Assembly: GCA_963729365.1 (NCBI GenBank)
Contig: CAVSNQ010000017.1
Span: forward strand, 186,001-250,000
DNA from: JASHPR01 sp963729365
Lineage (GTDB): Bacteria > Actinomycetota > Actinomycetes > Streptosporangiales > Streptosporangiaceae
DNA length: 64,000 nucleotides
Reading direction: 5' to 3'
Shown: in pieces, positions 57,392-64,000 of the stretch
Numbering within the stretch: position 1 is the first letter of the stretch
Layout: each line of letters begins with the position of its first letter
The notes under the pieces: model-generated
What the model saw: only the letters and a program-made list of their open reading frames with translations
Told to the model about the DNA's origin: nothing
Databases searched by the model: none
Position numbers and translations under genes: made by a program

Positions 57392-59437
57392 TTAACGGAA
57401 GGGAGCCGTGCTGAGGACGAGCTTGAGCGGCTGGTCGCCGAGCCTGGTATAGCCGGACAGTTCGCCGGCGTACGGGCTGCCGAAGTTACCCCAGTCCGCC
57501 GAGCCCACCTTGGTCCCGGCCGGGACCGTGGCGGGCACCAGCGTGCCGGGCGGGCCGGTGATCGTCAGCGTGTTGCCCAGCACGGAGGCGCTAATCGTCC
57601 CGGCCCCCATGGCCTGGGCCCACAGGTCCTGGTTGCGCAGCGCTGCCCCGGCCCCTGACATCGGGAGGTTGACGATCGGCGCGCTCGGACCGTACACGGC
57701 GCGGTAGGCGTTCAGGACGCCGTCCATCACCGGGTAACCGAGCCGCTGGCCGGCCAGGTTGGACTGGTGCATGAAGAACGGCCGCGGGTCGTTGTTCAGG
57801 ACCGCGGCCAAGACGATCTGAACCTGCCCGGGCACGATGAACGAGGTCCACCCGGTCTTCGGGTTCAGCGGCTTGAGGCAGGCCGTGATCTTGCTGCGCT
57901 GGCACAGCCCGCTGCCCCCGTCGGCCTTCGAGGTGTTGTACCAGTTGAACTCGTTGATCTCGTCGGCCACGGTATCGACGTCGTATCCCACGTCGATCGG
58001 GTGCCTGGGCACGCCGAGGGCCGCGCCCACGAAGCGCATGTTCGGCTCGCGCGACGCGTCCATGGCGATCCACCTGATGTTGTCCGGACCCATCGCGGCG
58101 TCCAGGTACGGGTTGTCCACCGGCTGCTGCGGCAGGATCCGCAGCCCCGAGTACTCGCCGGTGGCCACCGTCCCCGGCTCGGCGGGGATCCCGTTCTGCC
58201 TGGCCCAGGTGAAGTTGTCGAGGATCTGGCCGTTGATGAAGCCGCTGCCCGCCGCCCATACGATGCGCCCGCCCGACCGCACGCACGTCACGGGCACCAC
58301 GCGGAGATCCTCTTTACAGCCCAGGTACGCGTGGGTGTAGGTGTGGTTGACCCAGTAGAAGTCCCCGGCCACCGGCCGCACCGCCGCGAGCAGCGGGTCA
58401 ACCCCGTGCACCCGGAACCGAGCCGAGGCTCCCCCGTTGTACAGGAACTCAATCTTGAAGTGGTGCTGCTTTTCCCACGCCACGGCGTAGGCCACGTCGG
58501 CGGGGGTCATCCGGATCATCGGGGTCATCGGCGTGCCGCGCGGGCAGACGGTGGCCCCGGGCGTGCAGTGATCGACGGTGCTCCACTGGGCGTCCCCGAG
58601 GAACATGTCGTCGTAGGCGATGTCGAGGTAGTTGCGCCAGTAGCCGAGGTTGACGCCGCGGGTGAGCCAGTCCACGATGCCGTGCGCCAGGTAGCGGAAC
58701 TGCGGGTTGTCGTAGCCGTACCCGAAGCCGAGCCCGAGTTGCTGGCGTCCGGCGCTGTCGTACTGCCACACCAGCGTGCCGCGGCCGGACCGATGCGGGA
58801 TCGCCGCGGTCAGCAGCGGCGTGGCGCCGCCGCCCTGGACCGGCTGGGCGAGGTAGCCGAACGGTGCCTGGCCTGGCCCGCCACTGAACGGGAACGACCC
58901 GTTCAGGTAACCGAACCCGGCGCGTGCGCCAGCCTTGGTCACGCCCACGGTGCCGCTGAGCGGCCCGCCGTAGCCGGGCGCCTTCATCCCGATATCGGGC
59001 ATCGGCGGAGCGTAGGCGTCGACCTGGCGCACGCCGAACGTGCTCTCATACCAGGACAGCGCGGCCTCCTCGGCCGTGGACAGGCCCGCGGGCGCGGCGC
59101 CGGGCAGCACGATCCCGTCGAAGTTGCCGCCCTTCGTGCCGCCAGGAACGGTGCGGGCCAGAAACGCCCTGGTGATGACCGGCCGGGAGGAGTCGCGGAG
59201 GTTGATGACCGTCGACGGCATGTCCTCGGAGATCAGCTGCTGGCGGATAGCGTCGACCGGCGGCGTGCCGTCGGTCACCACGAGCACGTTCAGGTTCACG
59301 CCCCCATGGGGGGCGACGGGCGGCCCGGCCTGGCGTGCCTGGGCAGCGGGCGCTGGCGCCGCGGCCAGCACGGCCAAGGCGGCCAGCGCGCCAGCCAGCC
59401 CGGCCACGGCTGATCGCGGTCGTGCCAGGTCCCCCAC
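57392..59437 (-). CDS. Large secreted protein, Agd3-like putative polysaccharide deacetylase
   Basis: A 681-residue exported protein with a signal peptide (SAVAGLAGALAALAVLAAAP, cleavage near residue 33). After a flavodoxin-like N-domain (VNLNVLVVTDGTPPVDAIRQ, VLPGAAPAGL) it has a domain with YLDIAYDDMFLGDAQW (Asp pair about 275) and NHTYTHAYL (HxxxH about 363-368), a D...HxxxH layout as in NodB-type deacetylases and in the fungal GAG deacetylase Agd3 (CE18). GYDVDTVADEINEFNWYNTS and FFMHQSN follow. A C-terminal beta-rich segment ends the protein. It might modify an exopolysaccharide such as galactosaminogalactan-like glycan. No synthase genes are adjacent. Confidence 0.65.
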   Translation of the reverse strand: MGDLARPRSAVAGLAGALAALAVLAAAPAPAAQARQAGPPVAPHGGVNLNVLVVTDGTPPVDAIRQQLISEDMPSTVINLRDSSRPVITRAFLARTVPGGTKGGNFDGIVLPGAAPAGLSTAEEAALSWYESTFGVRQVDAYAPPMPDIGMKAPGYGGPLSGTVGVTKAGARAGFGYLNGSFPFSGGPGQAPFGYLAQPVQGGGATPLLTAAIPHRSGRGTLVWQYDSAGRQQLGLGFGYGYDNPQFRYLAHGIVDWLTRGVNLGYWRNYLDIAYDDMFLGDAQWSTVDHCTPGATVCPRGTPMTPMIRMTPADVAYAVAWEKQHHFKIEFLYNGGASARFRVHGVDPLLAAVRPVAGDFYWVNHTYTHAYLGCKEDLRVVPVTCVRSGGRIVWAAGSGFINGQILDNFTWARQNGIPAEPGTVATGEYSGLRILPQQPVDNPYLDAAMGPDNIRWIAMDASREPNMRFVGAALGVPRHPIDVGYDVDTVADEINEFNWYNTSKADGGSGLCQRSKITACLKPLNPKTGWTSFIVPGQVQIVLAAVLNNDPRPFFMHQSNLAGQRLGYPVMDGVLNAYRAVYGPSAPIVNLPMSGAGAALRNQDLWAQAMGAGTISASVLGNTLTITGPPGTLVPATVPAGTKVGSADWGNFGSPYAGELSGYTRLGDQPLKLVLSTAPFR

Positions 59438-59549
59438 GCTGGCCCCCGGATGCTCCCCGATGCCCCGGCGTAGCCGATTCGCTACGACCGGTTACTACAT
59501 GCCGCCAATGTTATGCCTTCGCGCAGGTCAGAAGGCACGGACCTGTCGG

Positions 59550-60491
59550 TCAGGTAGCGCGGCGGGTCCGTTCCTGGGCGGGCCAGGCCACGCCGGTGAG
59601 GCGCTCGGCCTCGGTCCACAGCCGGGCGGCGACGGCGGGGCGGCAGGCGCTGCGGGGTATCCGGACCGTGGTCGTGGGGCCGACCAGACCGAGGAACCTG
59701 CTCGGGCCGTAGTAGCCGCCGCTGACCGCGCCGGGACTGGTTGCCGCGTACAGCAGCGGCTCGGTGCCCGGCTCGACGCCCTGCGAGGGCAGGACAGTGA
59801 AGCTGTTGAACGGCGTGCGCTTCGGCCGGTCCCGCCCGAGGCTGGCCCCGGCGGTCTGCAAGTTCGTGCGGGTGAACCCGGGATGCGCGGCGTGGCTCAT
59901 CAGGTTCCAGTCACGCTCGGCGGCGACGGCGGCCAGATGCAGCGTCATCATCAGGTCGGCCAGCTTGGACTGGGCGTAGGCGAGATTGGGGCGGTAGCGG
60001 CGGCGCTCCCACTGCAGGTCATCGAACCGGATGCGGCCGTAACTGGCCACACCGCTGCTCATCGTGACCACCCGGGGCGCCGCAGCCGCAAGCACGGCCG
60101 GCAGGAGCCGGACGGTCAGCGCGAACGGCCCGAGAAAGTTGCTGCCGAACTGCAGCTCGAAGCCGTCGGCCGTGGTCATGCGGGCCGGCGGGGCCATCAC
60201 GCCAGCATTGTTGATCAGCACGTCGATGGGCGTTCCGTCGGCCAGCAGGCCTTCGGCGAACTCCCTGACCGACGCCAGGTCGGCCAGGTCGACGCGGCGG
60301 ACCTCGAGCCGGGCATCGGGGTGGCGGGCCAGGATCTCGGTGCGGGCCTGCTCGCCCTTGACGGGCGTGCGGACCGCCATGACCACGTGCGCCCCGGCGG
60401 CGGCGAGTCGCCGGGTGGCCTCCTTGCCCGTGCCGCTGTTGGCGCCGGTGACGACGATGAGCTTGCCGGCCTGGTCGGGGACGGAGTACAT
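59550..60491 (-). CDS. Short-chain dehydrogenase (retinol dehydrogenase-like)
   Basis: A 313-residue extended SDR. The cofactor motif is VTGANSGTGKEATRRLAAAG, then VDLADLASVREFAEGLL, INNAGVMAPPARMTTADGFE, a Ser in VTMSSGVASYG and YAQSKLADLM as YxxxK. The FGSNFLGPFALT stretch is characteristic of the retinol dehydrogenase/WW-domain-like group common in actinomycetes. Substrate not known. Confidence 0.9.
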   Translation of the reverse strand: MYSVPDQAGKLIVVTGANSGTGKEATRRLAAAGAHVVMAVRTPVKGEQARTEILARHPDARLEVRRVDLADLASVREFAEGLLADGTPIDVLINNAGVMAPPARMTTADGFELQFGSNFLGPFALTVRLLPAVLAAAAPRVVTMSSGVASYGRIRFDDLQWERRRYRPNLAYAQSKLADLMMTLHLAAVAAERDWNLMSHAAHPGFTRTNLQTAGASLGRDRPKRTPFNSFTVLPSQGVEPGTEPLLYAATSPGAVSGGYYGPSRFLGLVGPTTTVRIPRSACRPAVAARLWTEAERLTGVAWPAQERTRRAT

Positions 60492-60555
60492 GGCGGCTCT
60501 CCCTGCGCGAGGTGCTCAAGGTGCTGATCGCCGGGCGGCTGACCCGGCCAGCGCG

Positions 60556-61533
60556 CTAGCCGAAGGTGAACACGTAGGCGTGGGCGCCGGGATCGAGGAA
60601 CGCAATCTCGAACGTGTGCTCCGTGATGGGGGCACGCTGACGGATGAGCTGATAGAGGCGCTGTTCGGTAACGGTGCCGTCGCCCTGGTCGTCAACGTCA
60701 GTTCCGTGAACTGCCCCGGCCGGGCGCCCGTCGATGGACACGTGGAATCGCACGGACGTTCCTCGCGCCGCCGGCCCCATGACGAGATTCAGATCGCGCG
60801 CATGAAAGCGGTGCTCGATCCGCCCGTCGGCCTCGTTCAGCTCAATGGCATTTCTCTGCACGGTCCAGTCCCCAGAAAGGGCCCAGTGATTGAGTTCCAG
60901 GCGCGCGGGAGCAGCATAGAGGTGGCGCTCGTCCAGCACCAAGCCGCCCGGCGACGCAAAGTTCTCGGTGCGCTCGTAGCCCACGTAGGTTTCCGGAGAC
61001 TCCAGGCTGTCCCAGTCGGCGGCCGCTTCGGCGCCGGGGGCATCGACCGAAACCAGTCCGTCGCTGACACCGCTGACTCCGGCCTCGGCCAGCATTTGTT
61101 GTATAACTATCTCCGACCGCTCGTACTCACCCTCGCCGAAGTGGTGATGCCGAGTGCGCCCGTGCGGGTCGACGAAATAAAGGGCCGGCCAATATTGGTT
61201 ACTGAAACCACGCCATATCGCATAGTCGTTATCGATCGCGATCGGGTAATCGACCCGCAGTACCTTCGCGGCCCGGCGAACGTTATCGATATTGTGCTCG
61301 AAGGCGAACTCGGGCGTGTGCACGCCGATTACTATCAATCCTTGAGGCTTGTATTTCTCGGCCCAGGCGCGGACGTAGGGAAGCGTGCGCAGCCAGTTGA
61401 CGCACGTGTAGGTCCAGAAGTCGACGAGGACGACCTTCCCGAGCAGGCCGGCGGCCGTCAATGGCGGCGAGTTGAGCCACTCGGTCGCGCTGCTGAGAGA
61501 GTCAAGCTGACCGTGGCTGCCTTGTCCGGACAT
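60556..61533 (-). CDS. Thioredoxin-fold redoxin (DipZ-like C-terminal type) with a single active-site cysteine
   Basis: A 325-residue protein. The N-terminal half is a thioredoxin fold with VVLVDFWTYTCVNWLRTLPY: in place of the CxxC of DipZ/TlpA proteins it reads CVNW, so the resolving Cys is absent. IGVHTPEFAFEH and the cis-Pro region YWPALYFVDPHGRTRHHHFG follow. The C-terminal half (LSGDWTVQRNAIELNEADGR onwards) is a beta-rich module like the C-domain of DipZ. There is no signal peptide. ATG at 61533. The neighbouring SDR stop is 64 bp away. It may act as a monothiol oxidoreductase or peroxidase-like protein. Confidence 0.8.
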   Translation of the reverse strand: MSGQGSHGQLDSLSSATEWLNSPPLTAAGLLGKVVLVDFWTYTCVNWLRTLPYVRAWAEKYKPQGLIVIGVHTPEFAFEHNIDNVRRAAKVLRVDYPIAIDNDYAIWRGFSNQYWPALYFVDPHGRTRHHHFGEGEYERSEIVIQQMLAEAGVSGVSDGLVSVDAPGAEAAADWDSLESPETYVGYERTENFASPGGLVLDERHLYAAPARLELNHWALSGDWTVQRNAIELNEADGRIEHRFHARDLNLVMGPAARGTSVRFHVSIDGRPAGAVHGTDVDDQGDGTVTEQRLYQLIRQRAPITEHTFEIAFLDPGAHAYVFTFG

Positions 61534-61677
61534 GATCTTCCCGTTCCTTGGCGAGCGGCACCACGGGCCTTGCCCACGCCGGGCGGCGGCAAAACCTTGC
61601 GGCCCGATGGCCCGCCTGGTCAGATGACTGATGCTGACCCCTGGCCCGCGGGCAGACCGACCGGAGGAGACACAGCG

Positions 61678-61767
61678 ATGACCGAGGACACGGCGCCGGC
61701 CGCGCTGGCCACCCGGCACAATCTCAGCGCGGACCTGGCCGCCCGGCTGGCGGCATCGATCCGCTGA
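61678..61767 (+). CDS. Possible 29-residue small protein
   Basis: ATG at 61678 is preceded by GGAGGAGA at about 61662-61669, one of the strongest ribosome-binding sites in the window. The frame encodes an Ala/Leu-rich peptide (LATRHNLSADLAARLAASIR at its end, acidic start MTEDTAPAA) that would form an amphipathic helix. It lies in the gap between the redoxin and exporter genes, on the opposite strand to both. It may be a real small gene, or the start of a decayed longer one. No homologue is known to me. Confidence 0.4.
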   Translation: MTEDTAPAALATRHNLSADLAARLAASIR

Positions 61768-61793
61768 CCGACGCGCTCATCGCTCCGTAGCGA

Positions 61794-63332
61794 TCATCGA
61801 CGGAGGCCGGCGGCCGCGGTTTCTCCCGTTGCCGCCTGCGGCGGAGCGTCCAGGCCGCAATGCAGCACCTGCGCCTCGGCTTCGGCTCCCTCCAGCTTGG
61901 CCCGGCTCGGGTTGCGTATGGTGGCGGCGGCCAGGCCGCCGGCCAGGATGCACAGGCCCGCCGAGATGACCGAGGCCCGGTGGAAACCCGCCGAGAACTG
62001 CGGCCAGTAGAGGTAGGCAGCGCCGGTGAGGCCGGCCGCGGCCGGGAGGACGGCGACCGCGATGAGCCCGGCGGCCCGGGCGACGTCGTTGTTGACCGCC
62101 GAGGCCATCCCGGCGCTCTCGGCCGGCGCGGCGGCCAGCACGGTCGAGGTCAGCGGAGCCACGTTGATAGCCAGGCCGAACCCGAAGACCAGCACCGCGG
62201 GGAGCACATCGGTGAGGTAGTTCCCCGAGCGGCCGATCCGGGTGAAGAGCAGAAGGCCGATTCCGATGACCACGGGGCCGACGCTCATCTGCAGGCGGGG
62301 CCCGATCCGCGCGGCCAGGGCCCCCGAGCGGGCCGACAGCAAGAGCATGATGAACGTCACCGGGAGCAGCGAGATGCCGGCCTCGAGTGCGGTATAACGG
62401 GACACCTCCTCCAGCTGGATCGGCAGCAGGAACAGGGCACCGCCCAGCGCGCCGTAGACCACGAACGTCACCACGTTCGCCGCGCTGAACTGGAGCGAGG
62501 AGAACATGCTCAGCGACAGCAGGGGCGCGCTGGCCAGGCGCTCCCTGAGCAGGAACGCGGCCAGCAGGGCCACGCCGCCGATCAGCGCGACGATCGTGAA
62601 CGGCCTGCTCCAGCCGGACGACGGACCCTCGATCAGCCCGTAGGTCAGCCCGACCAGCCCCATGGTGACCAGCGCTCCCCCGGCGATGTCGAGCCTTCCT
62701 GTCGTGTCGGGGTCGCGGGACTCCGGGACGTGCTTCCGGGCCACGGCGAGGACCAGGACGGCGATCGGGAGATTGATGATGAAGATCAGGCGCCAGGACG
62801 CCGCGGCGATCAGCCACCCGCCGAGGAACGGGCCGATGGCGGTCCCGACGCCGGCGAAGCCGGACCAGGCCCCGATGGCCTTGCTGCGGTCTTCTGGGCG
62901 GAAGGACGCCTCCAGGATGGCCAGGCTGCCCGGCGTCAGCAGCGCGGCGCCGACGCCCTGCACGGCCCGCGCCGCGATCAGGATCGGTGCGTCCGGGGCC
63001 AGGCCGCAGATGGCCGAGGCCACGGCGAACCACGCCACACCGGCCAGGAAGATCCTTTTGCGTCCGTACCGATCGCCGAGTGCGCCGGAGAACAGCAGCA
63101 GGCCAGCCAGCGTGAGCGTGTACCCGCTGACCACCCACTGCAGGGTGGCCAGGCTGGCGTGGAAGTCGTGACCGATGGCGGGCAGCGCGATGCCCACCAC
63201 GGTGGCGTCTATCGCGGCCATCGAGGAGCCGAGGACGGTGGCCAGCAGGACCCAGCGGCCGCGAGCGCTCGCGTAGGTGAGTCCGGCCGGGCTGCTGGAC
63301 GTCGTTGTCGGGTTGCCCGCCATGCTTTCCAA
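61794..63332 (-). CDS. MFS drug exporter of the DHA2 (14-TM) family
   Basis: A 512-residue transporter with 14 predicted helices. Motif A is GDRYGRKR in LFSGALGDRYGRKRIF; motif D1 appears as SMAAIDATVVGIALPAIGHD, and motif C as GWSGFAGVGTAIGPFLGGWL-like (GAWSGFAGVGTAIGPFLGGW). The drug-exporting DHA2 subfamily also shows LQWVVSGYTLTLAGLLLFSG. It would use the proton gradient to export a cationic drug or metabolite. ATG at 63332 or a few codons later (MAGNPTTT). No regulator is beside it. Confidence 0.93.
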   Translation of the reverse strand: MESMAGNPTTTSSSPAGLTYASARGRWVLLATVLGSSMAAIDATVVGIALPAIGHDFHASLATLQWVVSGYTLTLAGLLLFSGALGDRYGRKRIFLAGVAWFAVASAICGLAPDAPILIAARAVQGVGAALLTPGSLAILEASFRPEDRSKAIGAWSGFAGVGTAIGPFLGGWLIAAASWRLIFIINLPIAVLVLAVARKHVPESRDPDTTGRLDIAGGALVTMGLVGLTYGLIEGPSSGWSRPFTIVALIGGVALLAAFLLRERLASAPLLSLSMFSSLQFSAANVVTFVVYGALGGALFLLPIQLEEVSRYTALEAGISLLPVTFIMLLLSARSGALAARIGPRLQMSVGPVVIGIGLLLFTRIGRSGNYLTDVLPAVLVFGFGLAINVAPLTSTVLAAAPAESAGMASAVNNDVARAAGLIAVAVLPAAAGLTGAAYLYWPQFSAGFHRASVISAGLCILAGGLAAATIRNPSRAKLEGAEAEAQVLHCGLDAPPQAATGETAAAGLRR

Positions 63333-63382
63333 TATCCTCTATTCCTTCCGCTGGTCATCAAGCACCCGGAAGGGAACCCAGC

Positions 63383-64000
63383 ATGATCGAGGCGGTCGTG
63401 TTCGATCTGGACGGCGTGCTGGTCGACTCCGAGCCGCTCTGGGAGCGCGTACGCCGGCAGGTGGTAGCCGACCTGGGCGGACGCTGGCCCCCGGACGCGC
63501 AGCGCAAGCTCATGGGCATGAGCACGCCCGAGTGGGCCAGGTACCTGAGCGAGGATCTCGGCGCTGGCCTTCCCCCGGCGCAGGTCGCGGACCTGGTCAT
63601 CGAGCGGATGGCGGCCAGCTACCGGCAGCGGGTGCCGCTGCTGCCCGGCGCCGCGGACGCGGTGGCCCGGCTGGCCGCGCGCTGGCCGCTCGGCTTGGCC
63701 AGCTCGGCCCCGGCGACGCTGATCGATACCGTGCTCGAGGCCTCGGGGCTGCGGTCCAGCTTCGCGGTGGTGATGTCGACCGAGCAGGTCGCGCGCGGGA
63801 AGCCGGCCCCGGCCATCTACCTCGCGGTCACCGGCCGGCTCGGCTGCCCGCCGCCGGATGGCGCGGCCGTGGAGGACTCCTCGAACGGGCTGCGCTCGGC
63901 GGCCGCCGCGGGCCTTAAGGTCATCGCGGTCCCGCGGCCGGACTATCCGCCGGATCCGGGCGCGCTCGCGGCGGCCAGCCTGGTGCTGCCCAGCCTGACC
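63383..64000 (+). CDS. HAD-superfamily phosphatase (partial, 3' end outside window)
   Basis: The first 206 residues of a HAD hydrolase with cap domain type I. Motif I is FDLDGVLVDSEPLW, motif II GLASSAPATLI with Ser, motif III RGKPAPAIYL with Lys and motif IV AVEDSSNGLRSAAAAGL. The fold and motifs match beta-phosphoglucomutase/phosphoglycolate-phosphatase-like enzymes; a sugar phosphate is the likely substrate. ATG at 63383 follows GGGAACC. It is divergent from the exporter. Confidence 0.9.
   Translation, partial: MIEAVVFDLDGVLVDSEPLWERVRRQVVADLGGRWPPDAQRKLMGMSTPEWARYLSEDLGAGLPPAQVADLVIERMAASYRQRVPLLPGAADAVARLAARWPLGLASSAPATLIDTVLEASGLRSSFAVVMSTEQVARGKPAPAIYLAVTGRLGCPPPDGAAVEDSSNGLRSAAAAGLKVIAVPRPDYPPDPGALAAASLVLPSLT

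Overview
The window is high-GC chromosomal DNA from a filamentous-type actinomycete. The GC-rich third codon positions, frequent GTG/TTG starts, the F1Fo ATP synthase layout, NucS-type mismatch repair, a Scy/FilP-like polarity protein, an IcmA-type mutase and the order meaB-thiolase-mce-scy ... nucS ... pduO-DUF2550-atp-wecA-tsaC-prmC-prfA-rpmE-rho all match the conserved core block that I recall as about SCO5357-SCO5415 in Streptomyces coelicolor. The extra local genes suggest another actinomycete order (Streptosporangiales-like); I cannot name the species from sequence alone.

Layout. 1-8.3 kb: CoA and B12 metabolism (isobutyryl-CoA mutase large subunit, the GTPase MeaB, acetyl-CoA acetyltransferase, methylmalonyl-CoA epimerase), interrupted by an ECF sigma/beta-propeller pair, a MarR regulator, a degenerate ABC-ATPase-like protein and a zinc-ribbon DUF2127 membrane protein. 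8.3-13.9 kb: DivIVA-like coiled-coil protein, SDR, hydrolase, NucS and a two-gene membrane pair. 14-22.5 kb: XRE regulator, sigma factor, deaminase and a redox group (aldehyde dehydrogenase, FAD desaturase-like enzyme, ASCH protein, Gfo/Idh/MocA and GMC oxidoreductases). 22.5-23 kb: a strongly structured non-coding stretch. 23-33.7 kb: cobalamin adenosyltransferase (+), then DUF2550, the full ATP synthase operon and wecA, all on the minus strand. 33.8-41.3 kb: tsaC, prmC, prfA, rpmE, rho, an ArgS-like anticodon-binding protein (NrtL) and a CheY-like regulator.

A tRNA-Arg(CCG) at 41.37 kb starts an accessory region. Its 3' end is repeated in tandem, and next to it lie a frameshifted serine-recombinase remnant and a radical-SAM gene without its cysteine motif. 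The radical-SAM fragment is coupled to an intact P-loop kinase / methyltransferase / CYTH-phosphatase cluster. A TIR-NB-ARC-TPR (STAND) protein with near-identical repeats and a hybrid histidine kinase follow. This is the most likely place for an undescribed system: an integration hotspot carrying a small nucleotide-modification-like cluster and an immune-type NLR.

49.6-64 kb: a variable chromosomal region with an L,D-transpeptidase-like lipoprotein, an F420/FMN luciferase-like oxidoreductase, a BAX-inhibitor membrane protein, a second zinc-ribbon DUF2127 paralogue, methyltransferase and hydrolase genes with an ArsR-type regulator, a large secreted Agd3-like putative deacetylase, an SDR, a single-cysteine thioredoxin-fold protein, a DHA2 exporter and a truncated HAD phosphatase. 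A 29-codon reading frame with a strong ribosome-binding site lies before the exporter.
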